Source of the DNA: Entamoeba histolytica HM-1:IMSS
Taxonomy: Eukaryota; Evosea; Mastigamoebida; Endamoebidae
Assembly (NCBI RefSeq): GCF_000208925.1
Contig: NW_001914883.1
Coordinates: forward strand, 63,720 to 116,728
Direction: 5' to 3'
Length of the DNA: 53,009 nt
Positions 31,424-40,996 of the stretch are shown in pieces (positions within the stretch are counted from its first letter, which is position 1; each line of letters starts with the position of its first letter). A program made the translations under genes and the position numbers. The notes beneath the pieces are model-generated. The model made no database searches and was not told where the DNA came from. It was given only the letters and a program-made list of their open reading frames with translations.

Positions 31424-34400
31424 TTAATCATCAAATCTTCTTGATAATATTTTATTTACTCTTCTTTTTGAACCTTGACCACCAGATGATTTAGAAGAAA
31501 CAGATTTATCAATTGAAGAATTAAATATTTCACTTGTAACTGACTCTTTTACACTAAGACTTCCATCACTAACACTTTCTTTACTTATTCCAAATATTTT
31601 CATTGCAACTGAATCTAACATTTCAGGTGTTTCTATAAATTTATATTCTGTTATTGGTTCTTGTTCTACAGCTGATTTTACCATAACATCAAGTAAATCA
31701 AAAACATAAGGACTTTCTTTAATAATATCTCTTTTATTTGAAATAATTCTTACAAATTCACTTTTTGTTTCAGCTCTTGTTGAGAAATATACAACAAATC
31801 TCATTAAAATATCTCTAAATACAGATGATGTTTCTGGAATAATACATTCATTAAAGAAAAGTTCTACAATAGTTACAAAATTAGCAGAAACAAGTGGTGT
31901 AATACAATTTAATACATTTCTCATTAAAACAGATATGGAAATATGTTTAACATCTTTTTCTGCTAATTCTTTACAATAATTTAAATAATCTTTAAGTTTA
32001 ACTTCTTTTAATTTCTCTGCATTTTCAACTAAAATATTTCTTTTTTCTGCAAGTATTTCCCAATCATCTCCAACTCTTAATACAAGATTTGTTGTTCTAT
32101 CACAATACCAACATGTAAATGCAATAATACAAATTGGTACTACAAGTTCTGGTTTTTTTGGAAATGCAAAAAAGAAAAGTTCTGGTCTTGATAAAACTCG
32201 TGCAAAAATTTCTGCTGAAATATCTTTTGAATCATTATCAGTTAATCCTCTTAATGCCATAATTAATATTCCTTTAAACATACTTGGATTATTAGATGTA
32301 ACTTCTTTAAGTGAATTTAACATTGTTTCTGGTTTTATTTCTTCATATATTTCTGGACTTAATGCATATCTTAACATTCTAATGGCTTGTCGATAAATAG
32401 TAATTGGAACTTCATATGATACAAGGAAACAACTAACAACCCACATAATTTTAGACATTAATTGTGCATCAGGAACATTATGTAAGAACATATCTGAAAT
32501 ATTCATAATTTCAATAATATATTGAAAGATAACATTTTTATATTCTACAGTTAGTTGTGTTTCATCTGTATTGACTAATGCATTTTTTAATTTTAGTAAT
32601 GTAAATACAAATTGATCAACTGGCATATCATTATCTCCAATTTTAAATACTTTATTAAAGAATTTACATGCATTTACAGATGCTTGAACATTCATAGATG
32701 TTGGGTCTCCAGAACATGACCATTCAACTAATTCTTTTTTAATTAATTGAAGTAATTTAAGTTTATTAAGATGTAATGATAATTGACAGAAATTATCCAT
32801 AATTTCAAGTAATGTTTCTCTATTTAATATATTATCAATTTCTAGTGCTGAAACTAATGTAAAGAATTTTGTACCACATTTAGCAACTTCTGGATTTTTA
32901 TCTGATGAATATGAATCAAAGAAATTATAACATAATTTCTTAATAAAATTATAGAAGACTTCTACTTCTTTTTTATCTTGAACAGCATAACAAATAAGAA
33001 CAGAAAAGACAATCATATAATGAACACCAGAATCTTCAACAAAAATACCATCTCCAATAAAATCATTTAATACATTCATAACAATATATTGTCCTTTATA
33101 TTTTTCACTATATGTTCCTCTTGATATCATCATTGTTCTTGAAAATTCATATGATAATGCTTGAGCTGTTCTTAAAAATGTTGTTTTAAGATCAATTTTC
33201 ATTAGTGCTTGGAATACAATTAAGAATGAATCTCTATTTTTTGCTTTAGGTAATTCACTTTTTAAGAAATTAAAGATGATATTATAATTTGAATTTTCAT
33301 CTCCAAGAATATCATCTTTATCATTTCTTTTTTCACAGACTCTTGACCAAAAGATAATTGCTTGATCTGAATTATGTGTCATTGCTGAAGTAACATCATA
33401 TACAAGAATATCTAAAATTTTATTACATTCTTTAGGTGTATAATCTTGTGCTAAATTAACATATGGTAACCAATAAATACTATATGTTACAAGCCATTTT
33501 TTTTGAAGATCAGATAATTTATTTCCTCCTCCTGCAAGTGTACCTTTATAAAATACAATTTTGGCATGTTCTTTACAATATTTAACACACATTTCACAAA
33601 TAGCAGTAGCTGCTTTTAATCTATTTTGTTCAACTGTAGTAGAAATATCAACTCTATACTTAATGACATTTTCATATAAATTTTGATCAAAAACATCAGA
33701 AAGTCCAAATTTAATTGGTAATAACCAACAGATTACATTAAATGCATGAACTCTTATATCTTCATCATCTGCCATTAATGTAATTAATGAATGATGTAAT
33801 AATGATGCTCCAAATCTTTTTAAATTATCAATAAATAATGGGTCTGGTTCTATATCAATATGTGCATTAACTTTTTTTAAGAATTCAATATGTTTATTAT
33901 CAATTGCTTTAACTCCACTTTCATAAAATTCTGGTTGACATATTTTAGAATAAACATTTGCAATAGCTTTAATAATAACTTTACTTTCTGTCATATTTTC
34001 AATGTCTGGATTTTTTCTTGAAAATACTAAGTCTGGATGGAATCTAATAATCCATTTTAAAATTCCTGAATGCATCTTTTCTAATTCTACTATTCGTTTT
34101 GGTTTTATAAAGAATTTTTCTCCAAGTGATAATGGTGCTAATGAAAAAATACCACAAACTGCTTCTAGTGTAGAACAACATAATACATCAGTAATTGGAT
34201 TCATTTTCATTTGTGGATTAATAAATGTATTAATTAAATATTGACAAATATCAGTTCTTTGTTCTAAAGGCCATACTAAGAAATGAAGTTGAAGTGAAAT
34301 TGGAAGTACTGAATTTGTAGGTTCTTCTAAATGAAGTGTTGGATTCTTTTTAATATTTTTACAAAAATAATACAATAATGTTGCAAAATTTTGTGCAAAG

Positions 34401-37400
34401 TATGCAGGGAAATTTGATGCACAATTAAATAAATCACTTGTTGTATTTATTATATTAAATGATGGCCAAAGTAATTTAAGTTGAAGAAAGACTTCATTAA
34501 TAATAGAAAGAATACCTAACATTAATCCATATCCTAATTCACTTGAAAAAATAGCTTTACAATCTTTCATTAAACAATTACTTAAAATAATCATTGTAGT
34601 TAACATTAATTGTCTTCTTCTTTCAATACTAACTTTTTCTGATATTACTAATGGTAATGCATATGACTTAACTTGTTCTACAAAGAAATAAAATATATCT
34701 GGATGCATACATGATAATAAATATATTAAATTGCTTTCATTAGGATCTTGATATTCTGTTTTTTCCATTAATTCTTTAATGATACTTTTAAGGATTGGTG
34801 TAGCTTCTTCTCCAAGTTTTGTAAATTCTGGATTTTTCAATGAATATGTTTCACTTAATATTTCATTACTCATACTATTTGTTCCTTTAAGACAAAGTGT
34901 AGATAAATAAATATTTAATAACCTATATCTTATTTCATTTTTTAATTCTTTTCCTGACAATTGTTTTTTAACTATTTTAGCAATTCTTTGAACAATTGAA
35001 TGTGTTCCTTCATTTTCTTCAAGTAATTTTAAAATTATTGATGTTTGTATATAATCCATTGAAAGTAAATGTTGATTAGTTACTTGTAATTGTTCTTGTT
35101 CTATATTAGGTAACATTTTATTAATATTTAATAATGAATCTGGTATCTTACTAGACATTAATATGAATAAATATCTTGAATATTGTCCAATATATTCTTT
35201 ATTTTCATGTGTTACATTCCATACTGTATTATCAAAATCTTTTAATGAGGTAAAATAAAGATATGTTAATAACTGTGGGGTTTCTATTCTAATTGATTGA
35301 TCAAATCTTTGTTGTAATACAGTAATAATTGCTTCAATATATTCTGATAAATGTTCAGTAAATACAACAATAGCTTCTCCTTTTTCTTTTTTCCCTTTTT
35401 TCTTCTTTCTTTGATTTTCTTTTTCATCAAATCGTTTTGTAGCTTCATTAATTCTTTTAACAGTCCATAAACACATAACTGCATCAACAAATTCCATCAT
35501 ATTTTGATATGGTATATCAGTTTCCATAATATCAACAATTACTTTCATTAAATCCCATACAATTAATGTTCTATATGTTGGGTCTTGAAATACCATAATA
35601 AAAATTGCTTCCATTACAGCTTCTGCTAAATAATCACTTTTACTTGTTAAAAATGAAAAGAATGTTAATGCACCTTGTTTTTGTGTATAAATAATATACA
35701 TTTTAGGAAGATTTGAAATATATCGAATTAATTGGACAAAAAGAATCATTTCATCACTTATTTTTTCTTTTATCTTTTCTTCTTTAACAACTTTCTTTCT
35801 TTTTTCTACTTGTTTTTCTTTTGTTATTATTTCTTTTGGATTCTTTAAATCTTCTGGAATTTCTGATAAAAATTCCTTTTTAACTGTACTAATTCCTGTT
35901 GTAATTCCTTCTATTTTAACTTCATTTCCCCATGTCTCTAATATTTTAACTACTTCTAATTCAGTATCTCGTATTTTCTTTACATCTAATGCTGCCATTT
36001 TTCCTTTTTGAATTTCTCTCCATCGTTTAACTGCTTCAAACATTGTAGCTTTAATATATGTATCATTAGCACAATTAGATGCCATAAATTCTTTAATATG
36101 ATGTGGAATTGATAATGGTCTTGTAATACTTGTATATGAATCATTTTCTTTTACTTTATCATAAACGTTTTGGTAAAGTTCTATAAATTTTCTTTTACCA
36201 AGTGCAAGTACTTTTTTCTTTGCATGTATTTCTTTTTCTTCTTCAACATTAATCCATAAAAATCTATCATTAACAATTAAATGTAATGCATTATACATAA
36301 CACTAAGACTTAAATAATCTTCTTTATCTTCAAAAAATGAATCAAGAATACGATATGTAATTGGAAGACTATGTGCTGCACAAAATACTACTTTTCTAGC
36401 TCTTCTTTCAATTTCTTCTTTTTCTACCTTAGCAGGACAATTTACAACAACTCCCATAATTGCTTGTATATATTTTTCTGCTTCTTTTCTTAATGGTAAA
36501 ACTCTAAAAGGTGAAATTCTTTTTTTTGCTTCATCTGGAAGATTATAATATGAATCTGGTATATATAATTCTGTGTTTTCATGTACTCCTTTACATAACG
36601 TTTCAATATAATTTAAAATAGGTTCTGTTTTTGCATTAATTTCATTAAGTCCACTAATATATTTTGTTACTGATTGAATTTCTGATAAATTTGTTTTCAT
36701 ATGAATAATTGCTTCTATCTTTGATCCATGACATTCCATTTCAAATGATTTATTAAAAAATGGTGATACAATGCTATGAACTGTATTTAACTCTTTTCCA
36801 AATGATCCTTCTGGTAATGAAAACATTAAATTTTCTAATACCTCCATTATTTCTGCTTTTAATTCTACTTTCTTTGCTGATTTTACTGAAAGTGCAATTG
36901 TTTTAAGAACTCCTTCAACTATTTTAACATCTGATGTTTCATTTTTTGAAAATTGAATAAACCTTAATAAACGAACACGAGTGGCAAAATTTTCTGTATT
37001 AGGATCTTTCCAATACCCAAAGAAATAACTCCATATTGTTCTAAATTGTTTTTCTAATGAAAGAAGTTTAACTAATGAACTCCATTGATTAATCATTGTT
37101 TTATATGCAACATCAAATACTGTTTCATTTTTTATTGCTTTAATATTATCTCCAATAATTTTTAATCTTCCTACCATTTTATCTGCTAATTTCTCCGTTA
37201 ATTGATCCATCCATCCACAATACAAATAAAATGATATCATAACATCTGAAATGAAAATATTTGCTACAATTGTTTCATACGTTAATTCTTCTTGATTACT
37301 TGATGATATTTTTACGACTTCTCCTAACATATTTGTAGATTTCGATCGAATAAATACAATCACACGTCTTAACGCACTCGCATAATTCTCATCTTCATGA

Positions 37401-37534
37401 AGTGAAAATGTATCAGATTCTTTTGGATTATTTTGAATAGCAACTCCTCGTTGTGCTGCATTTAATACTAACTGATGTAATTCTGTCAGTTCTACTGAAA
37501 AAATTTCTGTTTGTTTCAAATCAATAACATCCAT
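31424..37534 (-). CDS. Giant helical-repeat protein, Furry/Tao3/Mor2-like (2036 aa)
   Basis: One uninterrupted frame encodes 2036 aa of mostly alpha-helical repeat. Blocks that resemble Furry-family (cell morphogenesis) proteins include the YFFGYWKDP region and the RVHAFNVICWLLP repeat. The clearest is the stretch WLVTYSIYWLPYVNLAQD, CNKILDILVYDVT and QAIIFWSRVCEK. It mirrors the Furry pattern of LLPWM.NIEL, then an N-LLYIT helix, then LW..L. Furry, Tao3 and Mor2 scaffold NDR/LATS-type kinases in polarity and cytoskeletal control. A Lys/Glu-rich insert near 560-600 and a second near 700 look disordered. The Ser-rich tail ends KRRVNKILSRRFDD. It is shorter than animal Furry but near yeast Tao3. 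The helical-repeat nature is firm; the Furry assignment is moderate. Confidence 0.62.
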   Translation of the reverse strand: MDVIDLKQTEIFSVELTELHQLVLNAAQRGVAIQNNPKESDTFSLHEDENYASALRRVIVFIRSKSTNMLGEVVKISSSNQEELTYETIVANIFISDVMISFYLYCGWMDQLTEKLADKMVGRLKIIGDNIKAIKNETVFDVAYKTMINQWSSLVKLLSLEKQFRTIWSYFFGYWKDPNTENFATRVRLLRFIQFSKNETSDVKIVEGVLKTIALSVKSAKKVELKAEIMEVLENLMFSLPEGSFGKELNTVHSIVSPFFNKSFEMECHGSKIEAIIHMKTNLSEIQSVTKYISGLNEINAKTEPILNYIETLCKGVHENTELYIPDSYYNLPDEAKKRISPFRVLPLRKEAEKYIQAIMGVVVNCPAKVEKEEIERRARKVVFCAAHSLPITYRILDSFFEDKEDYLSLSVMYNALHLIVNDRFLWINVEEEKEIHAKKKVLALGKRKFIELYQNVYDKVKENDSYTSITRPLSIPHHIKEFMASNCANDTYIKATMFEAVKRWREIQKGKMAALDVKKIRDTELEVVKILETWGNEVKIEGITTGISTVKKEFLSEIPEDLKNPKEIITKEKQVEKRKKVVKEEKIKEKISDEMILFVQLIRYISNLPKMYIIYTQKQGALTFFSFLTSKSDYLAEAVMEAIFIMVFQDPTYRTLIVWDLMKVIVDIMETDIPYQNMMEFVDAVMCLWTVKRINEATKRFDEKENQRKKKKGKKEKGEAIVVFTEHLSEYIEAIITVLQQRFDQSIRIETPQLLTYLYFTSLKDFDNTVWNVTHENKEYIGQYSRYLFILMSSKIPDSLLNINKMLPNIEQEQLQVTNQHLLSMDYIQTSIILKLLEENEGTHSIVQRIAKIVKKQLSGKELKNEIRYRLLNIYLSTLCLKGTNSMSNEILSETYSLKNPEFTKLGEEATPILKSIIKELMEKTEYQDPNESNLIYLLSCMHPDIFYFFVEQVKSYALPLVISEKVSIERRRQLMLTTMIILSNCLMKDCKAIFSSELGYGLMLGILSIINEVFLQLKLLWPSFNIINTTSDLFNCASNFPAYFAQNFATLLYYFCKNIKKNPTLHLEEPTNSVLPISLQLHFLVWPLEQRTDICQYLINTFINPQMKMNPITDVLCCSTLEAVCGIFSLAPLSLGEKFFIKPKRIVELEKMHSGILKWIIRFHPDLVFSRKNPDIENMTESKVIIKAIANVYSKICQPEFYESGVKAIDNKHIEFLKKVNAHIDIEPDPLFIDNLKRFGASLLHHSLITLMADDEDIRVHAFNVICWLLPIKFGLSDVFDQNLYENVIKYRVDISTTVEQNRLKAATAICEMCVKYCKEHAKIVFYKGTLAGGGNKLSDLQKKWLVTYSIYWLPYVNLAQDYTPKECNKILDILVYDVTSAMTHNSDQAIIFWSRVCEKRNDKDDILGDENSNYNIIFNFLKSELPKAKNRDSFLIVFQALMKIDLKTTFLRTAQALSYEFSRTMMISRGTYSEKYKGQYIVMNVLNDFIGDGIFVEDSGVHYMIVFSVLICYAVQDKKEVEVFYNFIKKLCYNFFDSYSSDKNPEVAKCGTKFFTLVSALEIDNILNRETLLEIMDNFCQLSLHLNKLKLLQLIKKELVEWSCSGDPTSMNVQASVNACKFFNKVFKIGDNDMPVDQFVFTLLKLKNALVNTDETQLTVEYKNVIFQYIIEIMNISDMFLHNVPDAQLMSKIMWVVSCFLVSYEVPITIYRQAIRMLRYALSPEIYEEIKPETMLNSLKEVTSNNPSMFKGILIMALRGLTDNDSKDISAEIFARVLSRPELFFFAFPKKPELVVPICIIAFTCWYCDRTTNLVLRVGDDWEILAEKRNILVENAEKLKEVKLKDYLNYCKELAEKDVKHISISVLMRNVLNCITPLVSANFVTIVELFFNECIIPETSSVFRDILMRFVVYFSTRAETKSEFVRIISNKRDIIKESPYVFDLLDVMVKSAVEQEPITEYKFIETPEMLDSVAMKIFGISKESVSDGSLSVKESVTSEIFNSSIDKSVSSKSSGGQGSKRRVNKILSRRFDD

Positions 37535-37772
37535 CTCTGTTATTCAAAGTTTTTTTTGTTCTTTTCTTTTGTATTTCTTTCTAAGTAATTATAACTCTTT
37601 TTACTATTTCTTTATTCTTTCCTTGTTCTATTTTTACCTAACTTGAAATACAATAACATTATTTTCTTTTGTTTTTTTTCTTTTTTTTTGTTTTAAACCA
37701 TCATCTAACTCAGTCACTTCTATTGAAATGATAAATAAAACTTAATGACAAACACAATTAAATAATCAAAAT

Positions 37773-38303
37773 TTACTTCTTTTTATTTCTTTCTCGACTC
37801 TCACTCCTTTCTGTTCTTCGATACTTAGTTCGATATCTCCCTCTTTCTTTTTCTCTTCTTTCTCTTGCCTCACGTTCTTCTGCTGCTTTCTTTAGACATT
37901 CTGGAATACCATCTTTACTTTTCTCTCCCATTTGACACAAACTCCATAACTCTTCAACAAACTCATTTGTTTTATCTCCAAGAAATGCCTCCAAATCAAT
38001 TTCTAAATCACGAGGATCTGTTTCATTTCCCTATATGTGAGTCGTTTTTTTTTCATTTGTTTTAAACAAGAAATACCAAACATTTTCTTCAATAAATCCT
38101 ACTATTGTGTTAACAAGAATGTCGTCATCTACTTCTAATATATCAATTATTTTCGATGTAATCCATGCTCTCATTACTTCAATATTGACTTTCTTAAAAT
38201 CTACTTTCTGATAGAAGTTTTCTGGAAATGTCATTGATTTCTTCAATTTTTCATGTTTGTCAGAAAAGTGTGGGTCTTGTTCAATTGATGTGCCTTTAAA
38301 CAT
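37773..38303 (-). CDS. PWI-domain splicing factor (SRm160/SRRM1-like); exons 38303-38082 and 38030-37773
   Basis: Exon 1 begins MFKGTSIEQDPHFSDKHEKL, which closely tracks the start of SRRM1. The PWI-type core follows (VNIEVMRAWITSKI, with the W-I of the signature). The 51-nt intron is 38081-38031 (GTTTGG...TATAG). Exon 2 continues GNETDPRDLEIDLEAFLGDK and completes the fold with FVEELWSLCQMG. The C-terminus is a short Arg/Glu/Ser-rich tail (RERREKERGRYRTKYRR). The total is 159 aa, far shorter than animal SRRM1 because the long RS region is absent. PWI domains bind nucleic acid, and SRRM1 bridges SR proteins and snRNPs in splicing and 3'-end formation. Confidence 0.88.
38031..38081 (-). other. 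Intron of PWI gene (51 nt)
   Basis: On the minus strand it begins GTTTGGTATT and ends CATATAG. It is phase 0. The 5' end is GTTTGG instead of the usual GTTTGT. Confidence 0.85.
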
Positions 38304-39188
38304 TTAGTTTTTTCTTTTTTTTTTCAGTTCCCTTTTGTTTTATCCTTCGCTCCATTTCTCTCTTCTATGTATTGTCTCCCACACCTCTTTTGTTTTTGTA
38401 TTTCATAGTATTTAACAAGCGTCGTTCATTACAAAACAAACACTGGATATAATTTTCGTCAATCTCAAAAAATCACAAGAGATTGTAAAAAAATCTTCAT
38501 TCTTATTTAAAAATAAAAGAGTTTTGAGCTAAAATTAAACATAAAATGATGACGTAATAAAACATTTTCAAATGAAAAAATAAAATTCTATTAGTTAAAC
38601 ATATAAATAGAATTAGAATCAATAATAATAGTAGTTACAACAATATATTGTTTATTAATTTTATTTGCTTAACAAGATAAGACATTCATTAAAAGAGTTT
38701 AAAAAAAAGCATATGCCATTAGTAATATATGAAAATAATTAAAAAAAATTTGAAAAAGAATATAAATAGAGAAGTTACTACAAATATTTCTTTTCATTGT
38801 TTGTTATCAAATTACATATATATTATTATAATTAAAATGAAATAATGATAATTATTTTTAATAAGAATAATGGAATAGAGAACCAAAGAAATTTCAATTA
38901 ATTACTTTAGAAGGTACTTTTCATAAAAACCTAAATTAGAAGACTTATTTTAAAGACATTAAAATTTAATAAAGACAGAAAATTAAATATAAAAATATTA
39001 TTTTTTAAAATCCGACTGTTATAAATGGCAAAATAAAATTACAAAATAAGAGAAAGAAGAAAACAAGAGAAAAAGAAAGAATATGTGTTTACCATAAAGT
39101 ATCAAAAAGAAAAAAATAAAAAAAGCAAAAATAATAAATTAAAAAGTGAAACTAAAAAATAAATTGTAAGAACTTATAAATATCAAAT
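38304..39188. other. Long divergent intergenic region upstream of Rac (885 bp)
   Basis: The region is extremely AT-rich, turning purine-rich over the last 150 bp before the Rac ATG. No ORF or RNA gene is visible. The string TATAAATAGA-like occurs twice (near 38604 and 38761), but far from the start. The long upstream region may reflect extended regulation of Rac. Confidence 0.5.
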
Positions 39189-39788
39189 ATGGCTGCACAA
39201 ACAGACGCAACAAGTGTTAAATTAGTTGTTGTAGGAGATGGAGCTGTTGGAAAAACATGTTTATTAATTTGTTATACAACTAATGAATTTCCAAAAGATT
39301 ATGTACCAACAGTATTTGATAATTACATGGCACCAATGACAGTTGATGGAAAACCAGTTAATTTAGGACTCTGGGATACAGCAGGACAAGAGGACTATGA
39401 ACAATTAAGACCATTATCATATCCAAATACTGATCTTTTCTTATTATGTTTTTCAGTTATATCAAGAACATCATTTAATAATATTTCATCTAAATGGTTA
39501 CCAGAAATTAAACATTATGAACCAAAATGTAAAATGATGGTAGTTGGAACAAAAACTGATTGTCGTAATGATGAAGCTATGATCAGAAAATTAGCTGATG
39601 AAAACCAAAAACCAATTACAACTGAAGAAGGTGAAAAACTTGCAAAAGATATTAAAGCTGTTTGTTATATGGAATGTTCAGCTTTAACTCGTTCTGGACT
39701 CAATCAAGTATTTGATGAAGCAATTCATATTGTTTTAAACAAAAATCAACCACAAAAATCATCACATAAGATGTGCACTTTGCTTTAA
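39189..39788 (+). CDS. Rac/Rho-family small GTPase
   Basis: The 199-aa GTPase has all motifs: P-loop GDGAVGKT (17-24), switch I PTVFDNY, G3 DTAGQE, G4 GTKTD and G5 CSAL. The Rho-type insert region ([14 protein letters not shown]) is present. It ends in CTLL, a CAAX box whose final Leu predicts geranylgeranylation and membrane attachment. Rac proteins control actin, phagocytosis and motility in amoebae. It belongs to the large Entamoeba Rac set; I do not assign which paralogue. The key Gln of G3 and the switch I Thr are intact, so it should cycle normally. The next gene follows on the same strand after 120 bp. Confidence 0.95.
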   Translation: MAAQTDATSVKLVVVGDGAVGKTCLLICYTTNEFPKDYVPTVFDNYMAPMTVDGKPVNLGLWDTAGQEDYEQLRPLSYPNTDLFLLCFSVISRTSFNNISSKWLPEIKHYEPKCKMMVVGTKTDCRNDEAMIRKLADENQKPITTEEGEKLAKDIKAVCYMECSALTRSGLNQVFDEAIHIVLNKNQPQKSSHKMCTLL

Positions 39789-39908
39789 CCCTTTTTTTAA
39801 TTGGAGTTTTGTTTTTCCTCAGATATTTGTTTTTTTTTTTAATAAAAAATTTTAATTATTTTTTTTTTAGTTCAAAAAAACTAAAAAAAATAAATTTAAT
39901 AATTTAGA

Positions 39909-40913
39909 ATGACAAGTTCCTATTGTTCTTTATTACTTTCATTTTATGAACAGTTAAGAAAAGAAAAACGAATAGATGAAATTTTTGAAGAACTAAGAAA
40001 TGATCCAATTACAAGATTAGATCAAACAAGTTTTATAAAACCATTTAAAGAGACATATTTTGGAAGTGCAAATGAAATTGTTAATTTAACAAATCGAGAG
40101 GTTTTTACAATTGATATAGAACAAACGAATATTATAGATGATGGGGTTCATATAGATATAGATAAAAAAAGTGGAATAACTGAATTAGGATTTCATTCAC
40201 CTTATCTTACAAAAGAAGATATTCCTAAATTTGAAGAAATAATTACAAATTTATTAAAAAATGTTATTAATAATACAAAATATTCTTATGATATGAGTAA
40301 ATCAAAAAAATTAAATAATAAAAGTTTGGAAATGGGTAAAAAAGAAAAATGTTTTAGTGTATTACTTTATATTGATTCAAATGGAAATATTATTAAAAGA
40401 TGGTATGGAATAACTTTAATATCAGTTCGTGGTAATTTATTTTATCCAAGAAGTTTAAAATTATCTGATTATGATAGTTTATGTAATTTACCATTTAACC
40501 TTAATTTATTTAAACATATTGAATCATTTACTTCTGAAATAATGACATCTAAATTAGAATCACTTAAAAAGTGTATTGAATTAATTAATAAAAATATCTT
40601 AAATCCTCCTCCAATAGATAAAATTCATAACTTTGTTAAATGCATAGGTTATATATTATCTAATACAGTAGGAGTTGATTTGTTTCAGATTTATAATGAC
40701 CTTGCAATTGTTAATATTGATGTTTCTCGTAGTATTTGTTATTCTACTATTCGTTCTCCTTTAAGAAAATTTAGAGATGTATTAGTTCAGTCTCAATTTA
40801 TTGCTATTATGAATGATTATAATGAACAACAAATGATTGAGTTTGTAACTGGGAAAAAAGAAATATCTAAAAATGAATTTCAAAAATTAATTCTTCATAT
40901 TTGTTCAATTTAA
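39909..40913 (+). CDS. RNB (RNase II/R)-like protein with altered active-site motif
   Basis: The 334-aa protein resembles an RNB exoribonuclease domain. Early on it has VFTIDIEQTNIIDDGVHIDI, matching the family block T-I-D-x-x-x-x-x-D-I-D-D-A. By my alignment three of the four acidic metal-site positions remain and the second reads Ile. A middle block (CFSVLLYIDSNGNIIKRWYG) matches FSV...D..G.I. Near the end, STIRSPLRKFRDVLVQSQF matches the TSPIRRY-D-L-x-x-H motif, with the conserved first Arg of the RR pair replaced by Leu. No CSD or S1 RNA-binding domains are present. It may be a weakly active or non-catalytic RNase R/Dss1 relative. No targeting peptide is obvious. Confidence 0.62.
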   Translation: MTSSYCSLLLSFYEQLRKEKRIDEIFEELRNDPITRLDQTSFIKPFKETYFGSANEIVNLTNREVFTIDIEQTNIIDDGVHIDIDKKSGITELGFHSPYLTKEDIPKFEEIITNLLKNVINNTKYSYDMSKSKKLNNKSLEMGKKEKCFSVLLYIDSNGNIIKRWYGITLISVRGNLFYPRSLKLSDYDSLCNLPFNLNLFKHIESFTSEIMTSKLESLKKCIELINKNILNPPPIDKIHNFVKCIGYILSNTVGVDLFQIYNDLAIVNIDVSRSICYSTIRSPLRKFRDVLVQSQFIAIMNDYNEQQMIEFVTGKKEISKNEFQKLILHICSI

Positions 40914-40996
40914 TTCATTTTTATAATTTTAATTTTGATTATCATTAAAATAAATACGATAAAAATAGTGTAAATAAAGATTGATAATACTCTTGT

